NCBI GenBank assembly: GCA_936440205.1
Contig: OW387136.1
Location: 27,199,927 to 27,263,926 of the forward strand
From: Lepidonotus clava
Lineage: Eukaryota > Annelida > Polychaeta > Phyllodocida > Polynoidae
Direction: 5' to 3'
Length of the DNA: 64,000 bases
Below, piece by piece: positions 1 to 11,815 of the stretch. Numbering within the stretch: position 1 is the stretch's first letter; each line of letters opens with the position of its first letter. The notes below the pieces were generated by a model, which did no database searches, was not told the origin of the DNA, and saw only the letters and a list, made by a program, of their open reading frames with translations. The translations under genes and the position numbers were made by a program.

Positions 1-2
1 TA

Positions 3-71
3 GGTTTGTTACCGTCAACCTGGTACGATGAGGCGCCAGAGGACCCATTGTTTACCTCAGACGAGGATTAA
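3..71 (+). CDS. C-terminal tail of an upstream reading frame (partial)
   Basis: An open frame enters from the left edge and stops at the TAA ending at base 71. It encodes a short acidic tail (LPSTWYDEAPEDPLFTSDED). The composition looks protein-coding, but 22 codons is too little to identify a family. Given the open frame at 1275-2111 and the candidate 3' LTR beyond it, this could be the end of the pol frame of an LTR retroelement. That is inference. Confidence 0.3.
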   Translation, partial: GLLPSTWYDEAPEDPLFTSDED

Positions 72-189
72 AGGTAAGATGGGAAAGATAAAATATAAAA
101 GAATGTGGGAGGTGGCCTTACCAAGCCTTACTAACATAACCTGCAAGTTTAACCAAATGTTTGAGATAAGTGACGCAATTGTTTATGTT

Positions 190-256
190 TAAAAAAAAAA
201 AAAAAAAAAAAAAAGATATATATATAATACATGTATGCAGATATATATATATATAA
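190..256. repeat. Poly-A and (AT)n simple repeat
   Basis: A run of about 24 A is followed by alternating AT tracts to about base 255. The rest of 72-1274 shows no convincing coding sequence: the short open frames there (for example 328-660 and 805-1155) have no recognisable motifs and overlap each other on opposite strands. Confidence 0.7.
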
Positions 257-1274
257 AACAAAAAAAATTAGATAATTCTGTGCAGAACCTTGACCCTTGC
301 CAAGGGAGATAGTCATATGAAAATTGTATGGGACTTGTTCTTAGCATCTCTATATTTTGTCGCGACCAGTCTGGCAGGACAGTGGACCGTGACGTGGCGA
401 ACAGGGACCCAACGTCGGAGGGCCGCACGAATAACAGTCAGCACGCACGTGAGGGGTCACCGCACCATCGTGGAACCTGCGCACGACTAACACGGGGGCC
501 ACGAGAGTCGCCAGACCAAGTGCACTACAGGCTGAGGACAGGGCAACGGGACCGAAGACCATCCAGTGCAATACACAACATACATTATACTGTGTTTGTA
601 ATTATCAAGATAGTATATCGAAGAAGATATTATAGGTCACCGTACAGTTTTAAAAATTAGGAGAAGCCTTTTATAAGTTTTGCAAATGAGACATACAAAT
701 ATATTATACAGGTCGGCTTCCCTAGCCAGCTAAAAAGGGGCTTGGTCCTAGTCTATCCCTATCTCTCTTACATTTCATATCATTATATACCTCTCTCATC
801 ATCATCATCCTGTCCTATAACTTCCTTCTCTAACGAGTTTTGTGGCGTATTCCAAAAATTTTAAAAAAAAATTTGGCGGGACTAAAAGAAATACCTGTGA
901 CCTTGACAAGCAAAATTGTGTGCACGTTAAAGAGTGGCACCTCGTCTGATCACTGCCCCGGGTTGGAGTTGCGGAGAGTGCGAGACACAAAGGTCTTGTG
1001 TGTCCGTACCTGTGGCCTTGGTGCAGTGTTTGAGTTGAGCCTCCAAGGAGACTCGACTCGCGGGCCCTAAGACGAAACAGGGGGGGTCGGTCCTCTGAGG
1101 TATACCAGAATCCAGGATCCCCACACTCTTTAGAATCTGGGAGACAACAGGACAAAAGATTTGGTCGGCCAGTCTCAAGTCCTTAGTTTCCGCGTGTGTA
1201 AGTGTGCGTGCGTGTGAGAGAAAAAGCTAATTTCAAGTCTAGTGTCAAGGCGGGTGATTTCATTGAAAATTGAA

Positions 1275-2111
1275 ATGGAGGGGATTACATCTGAATACGC
1301 CACAATCCTCAACTGGGAAGTCCTGACCGGGCGATGCTCATATATAAAAGCTCTGGTCAAGGACGTGGGCGGTTACCCGGAGCACCTGGAGGTTCCCAAC
1401 AATCTACCAAGGGAACTTCTGGATGAGGTGATGGTCGTATTAGGGACCGAGGCACCAGACCAACAAGTGGCAGAGTCCCTCACGTCCATAATAGTCGGCC
1501 AACAAAATTCCGAATGCTATATAGCACTTTTTAACTATTTAGGCATAGACAACATTTTCCAAAGAATGATCGAAATTGCGGTGGAGCAATACCCAAAACA
1601 AGCCCATAACTTTTTGGCCTCCGTTTTTAATACATTTACCACAACATCACAATGGGCCGATGTGGTTTTTAAGGTCTTAGGGAAATTCTCTCGGTTCACA
1701 GGGAGACGCATTATAAGCGAAATAAGAGACAAGCGTTCCCTGGAGAAGGTTAGTCCAGGCGCATTAAAAAGATTTATGCGCACCGTCCGGCGGGGGTTTG
1801 AATACTACCAACAGAGGACAACAGTGGTCTGTCATGTCTGTGACAAGGCACTGCGCGTGCGAATACGCACCGACCAACTCCTGATACATTACGAAACCAG
1901 GATGGTGTGCTGCGCAGCTCTCGCCCACAAAGATTGTTTCTGGAGGGTGGTGCGAGAGGGCCAGTGTCTGTCTTGTGGGTTCGGCCTCCGCCCTGACGGA
2001 ACCTTCATTACCTTGGGAAAATCCAGATTCGAAATTGCACAATTGAATGACTATTGGACAAGCTATGGGGTGGATCACACCCATGTATTGATACCACCAG
2101 ATCCTCTCTAA
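1275..2111 (+). CDS. Single-exon protein of unknown function with C-terminal Cys/His cluster
   Basis: Uninterrupted frame of 278 codons from the first in-frame ATG at 1275; the frame is open back to 1242, but that codon is GTG. I do not recognise the family. The N-terminal two thirds looks alpha-helical. The C-terminal third holds a Cys/His arrangement reminiscent of a RING or treble-clef zinc site: CHVC, then CC and H-x2-C about 30 residues on, then CLSC. No signal peptide or membrane segment is evident. It sits between a possible upstream frame end and a candidate 3' LTR, so it may be the accessory frame of a retroelement or a protein captured from a virus. No intron signals are needed. An orphan host gene is the alternative. 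Confidence 0.5.
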   Translation: MEGITSEYATILNWEVLTGRCSYIKALVKDVGGYPEHLEVPNNLPRELLDEVMVVLGTEAPDQQVAESLTSIIVGQQNSECYIALFNYLGIDNIFQRMIEIAVEQYPKQAHNFLASVFNTFTTTSQWADVVFKVLGKFSRFTGRRIISEIRDKRSLEKVSPGALKRFMRTVRRGFEYYQQRTTVVCHVCDKALRVRIRTDQLLIHYETRMVCCAALAHKDCFWRVVREGQCLSCGFGLRPDGTFITLGKSRFEIAQLNDYWTSYGVDHTHVLIPPDPL

Positions 2112-3129
2112 AACAGCGGTTTCCGGGCGAAGCCCTCCCTTTTTGTTCAAATGTAGAGAATGTATATAGTTAGAAACACATAGATCAAAGACAAATTTTA
2201 TTCATACTATATTATGTGTTAACGGCTAAGTCCAGAGAAATTATATTGTACCATATTTACAAAACGCGTGGTTTAGTAATTACAATTATTGATGTTGAAA
2301 TGAAATATATATGTGACCGCTTGATGGTTTGGCGGAGATCATTATTATTTGGGTTGGTAATAGCAAACTTTGATATAATTAGTGACTTATTGTACAATCC
2401 TTAGTATTGTAATAGTGTAGCGGACTTCAACATTATTATCATCTGAATCCTTAGTTTTATAATAGTAGGGTTGACCTTGATAGTATCATCGAATTATCGT
2501 ATGATGGTGAGTGGAGACACCATCTTTTCCACTCGTGGGGGGCATATGTTGGGGAGGCGTGTCAGCGGGACATGCCTGGCATATCACTATTATCAGGTCT
2601 GCTCACATGCAACATAAATTCATTGGTTTGGCCTTATAGGAAACAGTAAAGAGGTGGAGTAGCCACACCCAGGCAGGGGGATAACCCTCACTGCCATAGT
2701 AGTGTAATTAGAAACAGGGGGCTGATGGGCTTGGCCTTGGTGACTGGTCAGCCGGGAGGCACGGGGCTCAGTGCGGAGAAACCACTAACTGCTGGGGCTC
2801 AGACTGAGACGGCAGGGAGCGGGGACTCTGGGACTGGTGTTGGTCAGGGCTGGTGGTGCTGTGTTCACCCAGTCTATAGGATCAGGCTCTGTGTCTTCTG
2901 GCTGAATATCAGGAATGATTGGTTGGTCATCAATGCTAGGCTTTCACTAGGCTTTCCCTTTATGAGGTAGGTAAGGAGACCCACACCATTGGTGATGGGG
3001 CTCTCTTTTCCCTTTTAAACATTTAGGCAAGATTTGATCACTAAATTAACTGGCATGAATATAAATGCCAGGTGTAGGCATGTGAGAGGGCCTGGTGGGC
3101 TGGAGAGGCCACAGTTTAATTGTTATGAG

Positions 3130-3275
3130 TAGTAAGACAGATATGTGTGTTCATAAGACAGATAGGTGTGTTCATGAGACAGATATGTGTGTTCATAAGA
3201 CAGTTATGTACAGTTGTGAGTGTTCATAAGACAGTTATGTGTGTTCAGAAGACAATTATATGTATTCAGACTGGC
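3130..3275 (+). repeat. Degenerate tandem repeat, GTGTTCATAAGACAGATAT-type unit
   Basis: About seven imperfect units of roughly 19-20 bases built on 'gtgttcataagacagatat' run through this stretch, producing the repetitive short frame seen there. It lies inside the candidate LTR. Confidence 0.6.
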
Positions 3276-3380
3276 AATTCATGTGAATATTCCATAGATA
3301 AAAGGTCTTCTACTGGCCTTCCCAACCTCTGTTTAATAAACCTTATTTAATTGTTTTATACTCTCATGTTCATTCATTAA

Positions 3381-3513
3381 GGCTACATAAGAGGGTCTGT
3401 CGCAATGACCCTCAGCCAAATCAATATAATTAGTCAAGTAGTTATCTATAGAAAATAGTAATATATCAAAGGCTAAATAAGAGGGTCTGTCGCAATGACC
3501 CTCAGCCAATTCA
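3381..3513 (+). repeat. Pair of 43-bp direct repeats
   Basis: The words at 3381-3423 and 3471-3513 are nearly identical (ggctaMataagagggtctg and onward to cagccaa) and are separated by 47 bases. They flank or follow the presumed right end of the LTR. The stretch 3514-3816 shows nothing else of note. Confidence 0.7.
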
Positions 3514-3816
3514 AGGTCATCACTTAGTAAAACATAGCCAACCGAGTGTAGCTTCCCATATTCACAATATAAGTAGGAGCAGGGTGGCCCTGAAAAGAGG
3601 GTTTAACACACCTGTGTCCTTACACACACTAACATTTGCTTGGGTTGTGGAATTTAAAACTTCTATTGCTTGTTCTGATGTCCATTCTAAAAGGTCAATT
3701 GAAAAATTAAGTCATACAATGCCTATGCTACTAAGTTTTTCCTATGTAAAAAAAAAACGAAAATGTTGGAGACAAGTAAAATTCACTTTTTGTCTGACTC
3801 GTGTTTGGTAACTCAC

Positions 3817-4072
3817 CTGAGTACTGACGGTCATAGAGGCTGCATTGGTGATCTTCAGGGGGTGTAGTCAGGGTGACCAATTGTTCCCGACTAAGGTTTA
3901 GGTGAATTGCAGTGGGTGAAAGGCAGAAATGATCAGGAATAGCCGCCAGGAACACAATGTCCAGATTGTTTATTGCACAAGTGATACACGCGGCTGCTGC
4001 TATGGCCACGACAAGCTTCTGGTATCTGCCAAACTCCCCAACATGTAGCTTCAGCAGATCGTCATATTCCAT
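3817..4072 (-). CDS. SLC22-family organic ion transporter, first coding exon (partial gene)
   Basis: The minus-strand frame from ATG at 4072 to a GTGAGT donor (complement of 3811-3816) encodes about 85 residues. They begin MEYDDLLKLHVGEFGRYQK, the hallmark N-terminus of SLC22 transporters (OCT/OAT/OCTN), where 'GEFGRYQ' precedes TM1. A hydrophobic TM1 follows, then 'IPDHFC' and the start of the large extracellular loop with Cys residues and an N-x-S site. Family knowledge: 12-TM major-facilitator carriers of organic cations, anions or carnitine in the plasma membrane. The remaining exons must lie to the left of the window; no second exon is visible in 1-3810, so the retroelement-like block would lie in intron 1. 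An acceptor-like site just upstream (ttcacag) suggests a 5' non-coding exon. The substrate class cannot be told. Confidence 0.8.
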
Positions 4073-7000
4073 CTTCTTCACTGTGAAGTCTTTGATATAA
4101 AATGAAATAAAATTGTGATATACTGACTCAACAGACTAGATAAAAGATGTTATTCAAAAAAAGAGGAATTGCAATTATATCATATACTTCCTAATGGATC
4201 CCAATACCAGACAATCAAAAGTTATTGCATTTTTGCTATTTGTAATGATCAGAAAACTTACCTCTCTGATATAAAATAGACAACTTTAAGTTGCATGCCA
4301 TTACATGGAAAGAAAGATAATAATTGGAAATAGGGAGATCTTAATTTGCAAGAGATAGCAAAGTTCAGACAAACATATCAGCTTCTATCAGGAAAATCCA
4401 AAAATAGTTTGTAGCATTAAATTTTGAAAGAGTAGGCCTAGTTTCTTTACAATCATGTCATATTTCATGATCTGATTGCCAATAGGTCCCTTTTCCCAAA
4501 AACGTTCCCAATAATTATGTTATTTCCATTAGTGGCATGATAACAATTTTTTTTACAATGATAATGTTTGGGTTATATGCCAAGGGGACATTTCACACTA
4601 TGGGAACTTTAATATCATAACTACAAAGATCCGCCGAATGATAAGATTATATCAGCGATGGTGACCATAAATAAGAAAATTGCGATAATCACTTTGAAAA
4701 TGATTTATGATACCAAAACATGTTATTGCCAACATAAGTTTTTTTCTATTTTTATTTCAACCTTAACCTCATGTGCAACTTTTTTTGGTGATAAATTGTG
4801 TTCTTGAGGCCGCGATATCGTCAACAAATCGTCGCTATATCATCGCAAAGTCTTTGCGAAATTATTTAAGTATCGTGGAAATTTAATGGACAGGGTTTGG
4901 GTTGCGATAGTTATCGCGACATTTTTATGGTTGCCCATCCTGATATAATGAGTGCAATGCCTATGAAGCAGAGAAAAAAAACAGTTCATTTTTTTTTAAA
5001 AAATGGGCAATATTTCCTCATTAACTCAGTGCGCTCGCATTACAAAAAAAGGCAAATATTTTTGTTCTCCACAATGTAGCTTGCTTAATTTGAAAAAGGA
5101 AAAATCGCATGATACTACCAGAAGTTCAATTACCTACCTTCCTTTTGCGCCCGCGAAGTTGTCTATCGAATCGTAAACTACTGAGGCAGGGGAGGATTGC
5201 AGGTCTGTATATATATATACGTAACGCAGGAGCCGTGAGATACCTGAGATGATGGTGTTGAGTAGCGCGGGTCAGTGGGGCGTTCCCGAGCTGCATACAA
5301 AGGTGACCAGGTAACACGATATTGCCTTAAGCATCACACTGAGTTATCCAATGTCATGGCCTGTATTTGAATATCTGCTTTTAACCAGTATGGGACTTCA
5401 AGGGTCTCCGACATGTCTGTCCAATAATAGGCTAGGGATTCTGGACATAAAGATTTGAGTGCTTATCTTCAAAGCCATTTTGATTGGTTAGACATGTGAC
5501 TGTATTTGATATTTTGATATTTTGTGTAAAATTTATTGACCACTAGTACTATATATTGTTCTCTATATAGGTCACCTTTTTTCATTTTTCATGTTTGTAA
5601 TGAACTGAAAAACAAAGGTAAATCTGATGTTTATTACTGAATAAAAGTTTATGCACAAAAAAAACTCTGCCTTGGAACGGTAGCAGGTTAGTGCTATTGA
5701 CCCTAGCTCTGGACGTTTATGGTACCGTTGGAACCTTTTTGTTGTCTAGATATTTTAATGTAGGGCTACCCTCAAGTCATACGCAGGTGTTACAGTTCAA
5801 GTGTTTTTATGTTATACATAAATTTCCATATATAAGCGTCTCTGTGCATTGTTCAACGCCTCTTTTTTGTGTAAACAATTACGTGCTTTGGATTTCTGCC
5901 TGTTCTGTCGACACCTCTCTAAAGAACGAATGGGGATAAGATATCTCAGGCAATTCATTCACAAAAAATCTATTAAATGGAACTATACAAGCTATACTCC
6001 AGTACCTTTATATGGTATCCAGTAAATTTCACCGTAAAAAGAAGTCATTGGGAAAAGCACCACTTGAGCTATCCCTATTATAAAACGAAAGTTGCGTTAC
6101 GTAAAAGGGTTTGCAGTCTCCTCATAATTTGTCAATCATTACTGCCTAACCTGCTAATATAATTATACAGAAATCTTACAAGTTATATTTGCGATACTGA
6201 ACGATCCTGAAACCAGATTATCTTTCAAACGGGGTTTGATTTTGGGGAAATTAGAAGCACAGGTAGGGGAGCCATCTTAGGTCCGTTTCACAGAGTTGAT
6301 GCCTCTGAACACAACCCCTCTCCACTCTCAACAACCAACGGGCCCAACGAATTTCCTTAAAGTAATTAACCGTGACTATCAACACTGATCAAGTTTCCTT
6401 CCAAAATACGCACCATGTGGTAGAATCAATCATTGAATGCGGAAGTCAAACCCAGTTCACTACACAATATGTTATAGGGTTTCTAATTGAGGGTGTCTTC
6501 TAGCCTTTCCAGATTTCTGCTATTGAGTTCACAGTTCGCTGAACAGGGGAAAATAATCACGTTATGCTTCACGTTTGATATCTCAGTCTTCCCATGCGAA
6601 AAACTGTTGATGGAACCACAAAGTAATTCTGGATGAAACAAGTCGATGCGTTGAATAACCTATTGTCGATGGAATTGAAATCTTGTTTCTTCTATGACTA
6701 GTTTCCAGAGGTCAATCTTTAATGTATGCATCCCATCAGGATCCACCAATACCTAATACATACCCCTGTTGGAAACACCCCAACACCTGATTATGTGTGC
6801 TGATCAATGTGCTATCTAAGTGAACAGATAAGGGACATACTATTATTGATCGCCACATAACTGCGTGAAATTTGCTATATGTATCATGTTCGTTCATGAT
6901 CTATACAGATCAATTCCTGTAATTAAGTATAGTCAAATAAATTAAAAAAACAATCAGCATCAGTCCCACCTAGAATTAAGTAATTGGTGGGGATGTGAGG

Positions 7001-8400
7001 GAGGGGGCTGTAAAAGACAGGCGAAAGGTGTGGGGGGGGGGGGGGGCGGTGTAAATAAGCCCATTCCAGTTTACACCAACACTAAGGTTTACTATGAAAT
7101 ATCTTCAAAACTGCCTTCATGCTTATTTCCAGAAGACAGTTGTATTATACAAAATTAACCAAAGCAATTTGGGTCACAGATTCCTCCTACCTTTAGTGAA
7201 AATGCAGCTTTATATTTTGGCATTTTTCCCATAGGAACTAATGTTAAAGCCTGTCATTCTAGCCTATAATGTCCAACCCCATAATAATGCCCTGTAATAC
7301 AGCATTTTGATCGGCCGGGAAACCTACAAATCTGTCAATTGATGAAAATTAAGAAATCATAATGTAAAAACAGTCCTTGAGGATATAGAAAAACACAATT
7401 CTTGCTTATTTCAGTAACCCAGACTTTTAAAAACAAGGATGGCATATACAGTAATTTTGTACAACCCTAGGATGTACCATAGTGTGGGATGGGCTTACTG
7501 TTAAAAATATGACACATGAGCCCAGACAAAAAAACTGCATAACAACCCCCAATTCTATTAATTCACATTAGACTTAACATACGATGGTAAGGCTTTGGGG
7601 GCCTTTTAACAAATACCCACTATAGGACTCCTCAGACGTATACAGTAAACAGAATAGACATAAACCAATGGTTTTGATGTGATCATGATGAAAACGATAA
7701 AAAATAAGTTTACATTGCCCGCCCTGGTAACCTCACAGCCTATAAACAACAGGAAGGAATGCAGAGATAAGGGTTGGAGGGGGTAATTGTCAATCAAGCT
7801 TCTTCCCCTGGGTCATTCAATATGGGTGGCAGAATTCAAAGCTAAGGGATATAAGGCTAAGGCATATAAGGCGTCAGTCATGATTGTCCAAGCAACAGCC
7901 ATCTGAACTCAACTTGTAGGTGGATTTGACTCACAAACCAGCTAATGGACAATGGAATTGGAAATCAATTCTAATACGTCTCCGCGCCGCTACTTTAAAT
8001 AGCCACTGGCAGTGTACATGGCCCTTTACTATTGAAACTTATGGGGCTTTCACTGATTCCCCATCGTTGTGTCAAGTTTCCCCCATGATAACCCCATCAT
8101 ACTTTTACAACATTGATTCAGGCCCTTGAAAAATATGTTCTGATATGATACATCTTTCAAATAAAAATTGTCTTTCATAATGAATCATTCTTTCGGTTAG
8201 TTTTCTTGAAAGTATCTGAAATGCACTGACCAGTGACCCCTGGTAACCATGGTAACCAGAACCAGGTCAGGTCAAGGTGAAGTGTCCAGGAACATTGGGG
8301 GGTGATGGAATATATAATAATACCACTTGTCCTTATCTCGAGATCTCTGTGAAGTTTAAGGGCCATCCCCCTGAACAGTAAGGTGTATGTCACCAAATAA
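4073..8400. other. Intergenic, no gene seen
   Basis: AT-rich sequence with only short, motif-free frames. A G run sits near 7032-7046. A repeat around 7570-7640 (taaggctttgggggcc) resembles one at about 35,275-35,330, so both are probably fragments of one dispersed family. A perfect palindrome CTGGTAACCATGGTAACCAG lies at 8240-8259. A possible 5' untranslated exon of the SLC22 gene may lie in 5150-5330, ending at a CAG-gtatct donor on the minus strand, but this is weak. Confidence 0.5.
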
Positions 8401-10404
8401 GGCCTAAAAAAAATCTTGTGTTCAGGTTTCCCTAGCGACCCTAATTTTTGGCCCTACCCTAAAAAGTTGGAATTTTTTTTAAAGGGAGGGGCCAGTGACC
8501 AAAAATTAGTACAATGTCGTGATCCTTACCACCAAGGGAATAAACATACCAAATTTTATCCTTTTATCTCCAATAGTTTCTATTTTATGCACATTTTTGT
8601 GTATCAAATTTAGTTTCTCTGCCTGCATCTGACAATGCCTGCACAGAGCAGTTATCTGTTTGTGACGTCACAAGCAGAACAGTTGAAAAATGATAAAACT
8701 GAAAAAAATACAATAAGAAATTTATCAAATGTCCTTTATAAGTCTAAAAGAGATTAAAATAACAAAATTAAATGATTTATAAAAGAAAATATGAAAAAAA
8801 TAGTTTTTTATGGAATTTAGAAATTTGAAATTTAAATATAACTGTCATTTTTGTGACGTCACACACAGACGTCCTGTGTCAGGTGTGCAGGGGATTAAAT
8901 GTGTGATCTGATTTATAGACAAGGTTTTCTATGCACTATATTAGTTTATAGTCAAAGAATTGTTTTGTACCCATTTTGAAGCATCATATCTACTTTATAA
9001 GACGAGAATTTTACAAAATTAAAATTTCACTGGCCCCTCTCTTCACTTTATTTTTGGTTATTGAATTATGAATATATTAATTCAATAGACATTATCACTA
9101 GAAAAAAAGCAAAAACATTCATTTTCCTTCACTTTGTTTCACAAAATACATCAGTTTCACTCATAAATTGTCAGCCACACATTAAAGATATTTGCGTATG
9201 TGTAACGCGTAGTCTGTATGTGCAAAAAAATTGACATAATTTATAGACAAATATAAGATACCCATCCATGTCCATAATGCGTGATCCACTTTCATATGTG
9301 TGATCCATATGCGTTTTGTAAAGCCTCCATTACCTTTTTTCACACATACGCACACTACACAGACAAGGAATACCCAGTAATGTGATATGAGAGAGGAAGG
9401 GTCAGACACGGACTTGGGGGGGGGGGGGGGGCGTGCAGGGCACACACCCCCCCCCCCCCGCTTTTTTTTCCCCCAAATATTAAATTTTTTGATGTAAAAT
9501 TCCTGGGCCACGAGGGCCCTGGGAAAAATTTTGCTATAGCACAACCCCCCTTTTGAAAATTCCTGGATCTGCCTAGGGCCTGCTCTATAGACATGTGCAG
9601 GTGACGTCACAACGTACCGAGACTGTCTGGACGCCATATTGATGATCATCTTAAAATAATGAATATCCATATTTCAAAAATATCTACGACATATGTTTAT
9701 GCTAAACTCATCTTAAATTATACAATTCTGTCAAACTCTGCCATTTTCATTATCTGGAAATGATACATTGTAGATTTATCTGATCACCATGTTGAAGTGA
9801 TGAGCACATGGTGATCACCAAAAAGTGATCACGTGACCACGTCTGCACAAGGTCTATAAAGGCACCAGGTCACCAATAGCTAGTTTTCTGCATTTGGCGA
9901 CTCACATTATGAGACGACCTTTTCTTTTTGGCAATAGCACTCATAGCAAAATACCAATATTGGAACTAAGATCAGGAATTGACGTCTTTTTGGCGTCTAA
10001 ATTTAAAAAGCTGGGCAGCCCGTCTGCCCCTGAGGGTTTTCCAGCCCGTATTTCCAGATTTAGCAGGGGTCGAAATAAGGTACAGTTAGGTAGAGGCCAG
10101 TCTGGCCCCTTGCTTATATCATTTGGGGGCACAAATCAAGTTTGAAGGGGCCATCCCTTTCCTTGTAGTTTAAGTTTTTAAATTTCCTAGGGGTTATTCG
10201 GGTCCCTTTTTCTTAGGTGGATAAATAAATGTATTACAGGTGCTAAAAATCATTATAGAATGAACATCTAGGAGTTGTTTAATACAATTTTAGCCTATCA
10301 TATCAGTTTGAAAAAAGATATTCAAAAAAAAAATTAATCCCTATCTATCGACCCTATTTTTCTTGAGGCATGAAACCTGAACACAACTATTTTTTTTTTT
10401 GGCC
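8401..10404. mobile_element. Harbinger-like inverted-repeat element, TSD TAA
   Basis: The left end reads GGCCTAAAAAAAATCTTGTG and continues 'ttcaggtttc'; the right end is its inverted counterpart (ggccaaaaaaaaaatagttg, then 'tgttcaggtttc'). TAA flanks both sides (8398-8400 and 10405-10407). GG/CC-type ends with a 3-bp TWA duplication are typical of PIF/Harbinger elements. No transposase frame is visible, so it is non-autonomous. Inside are a G18/C11 block (about 9417-9460) and three perfect TGACGTCA palindromes (8663, 8854, 9602). The second half may contain further nested insertions. Confidence 0.7.
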
Positions 10405-10407
10405 TAA

Positions 10408-11640
10408 ACATTAACTAGCCCATTAATCTCAATTACCGTGGCCTGGAACTGACTGAAAATAAAACTAAAGGGCAAGTTTTTCCTGTTTTTTTGGTCATTT
10501 CTGAGATGAATTCAAATTCATGATTTAATGAGCAGAGAGAAAAATGTGTTGTTACTTTTTTGAGGAAGAAACATTTTCATACTCACAGTACATCAGTTAT
10601 AATATGAGCAGACATCAGAAATTGTTTACTATAGGACCCTATAAAAATCTGGAGGGGGGCAGAACTATATGTCCGACCCTGGCCACCACCAGGGAGTGGT
10701 GACGTCTGGGTTGTGCAGCCCTATTGATAGTGCAAGGTGTTGAGTGTCACCCTGATGAACAATGATTCAAATTCACCTTATAGGTGGATTGAATTCCAGG
10801 AAGCCGAAGGCATGACTGTCGCTGTGGCCACTGGTACCATATCCAACTTGGCTGAGGTGTGTTGTTTGGTCTTCGGTTGTCCTTCTGCATGGTTCTGGCA
10901 TTGATAAAGCCCCTGTCATTAAAATGATGAAATTATCATTACATATATTTGCGATCTACAAATCAAAGCAATTGTGTTGACAAAATCGTGAATAACGTGT
11001 AATATCCTAACTTCCATATGAAACAATGCTCGTCTAGTGGCCTAGTCGAATCATTCAATTAATTTAATTTTCCAAGTCAATATGTTTAGGCAAGTGTATG
11101 CAAAGCACTAAGTGTCATCATATACCCCATACCTGAAAGAAGAAGTTTTTATGAAGGTAAACCTCAGACTCTTCCTAATGATTGAGTATACTTTATTGTC
11201 ACTTTACTCATGTTGTTTTCAAATGCCGTGAAACACTTAAGGTACCAGACAGAGCGACGTACATACATCAGCATGTCAACTCGCTATTATACAAGGTAGA
11301 TATAATCAGGGCCAATCACAATCTCATGACATAATAATAAATCATATTAAGTAACTGAGGTTCTCTAAGAGAACGTGTACACCTTCAATCTCTTTACATG
11401 GGCATTAACGTAGATGTTTAAAAAAACAACCAGCACTACAGCAGTAAGAACTGGATCTTGCAAAAACAGTTCTCCCTACATTATAGGTTGTTATAGGTTA
11501 TTACTTTACATGCATTCTAGACACTCGACTTTATGGGTTTTAGTTTTACACCTTCTTGGTTTTCAATCTAAGGGAACCTTTTTTGAATTTGAATTTCCGC
11601 TGGGTGTGAGGGTATTTGCATAATATCTTCACATTGATCT
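10408..11640. other. Intergenic, no gene seen
   Basis: No supported coding region. A short splice-bounded open stretch at about 10783-10857 (tatag acceptor, GAG-gtgtgt donor) was considered and not called. Confidence 0.4.
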
Positions 11641-11815
11641 GTGCTCAAATAAATATGGAGTATGTGCAGGAATGGAGTGAGATTGTATACAAACTTTGAG
11701 TACGATATTTTTCATTCCTGATGAAGTCCACCTGTTAGGACGAAACGTTGAGTACAATAAATGCACCTTCGAATTTAAACTGGATTGCCTCTGGTTTTGT
11801 ATTATCTCACTCACG
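11640..11815 (+). mobile_element. Remnant with hammerhead-ribozyme-like core, probably Penelope-like
   Basis: At 11718-11746 the sequence has CTGATGA, a small stem (GTCC...GGAC) and then GAAAC, the conserved core order of a hammerhead ribozyme. 'acaataaatgcacc' and 'aactggattgcc' follow. Established knowledge: Penelope-like retroelements carry hammerhead motifs in their terminal repeats. No reverse transcriptase frame is nearby, so this is a fragment. Stems I and III were not resolved. Confidence 0.5.

Larger units (their letters stand above)
1..3387 (+). mobile_element. Candidate 3' portion of an LTR-retroelement fossil
   Basis: The order is an upstream frame ending at base 71, an open frame at 1275-2111, a G-rich purine tract at about 2536-2542, then a possible LTR starting with TG at 2547. 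The LTR would contain an AATAAA at about 3333-3338 and could end with CA near 3387. That layout is the 3' half of an LTR retroelement with an extra frame in the env position. The 5' LTR lies outside the window, so paired LTRs, target duplication, family and age cannot be assessed. The LTR end is uncertain because the sequence around it (3381-3423) is repeated at 3471-3513. No breaks are evident in the one long frame, but most of the element is not visible. Confidence 0.35.

Noticed and set aside
1242-1274. Extension of the unknown frame upstream of its ATG
   Set aside because: Begins with GTG; the first ATG is at 1275, so the shorter start was used.
9182-9670. 162-codon minus-strand frame
   Set aside because: Translation of G/C homopolymer and repeat sequence within a non-autonomous element.
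10783-10857. Short plus-strand exon-like stretch bounded by AG and GT (reads WIEFQEAEGMTVAVATGTIS)
   Set aside because: Isolated, with no neighbouring exons or recognised family.
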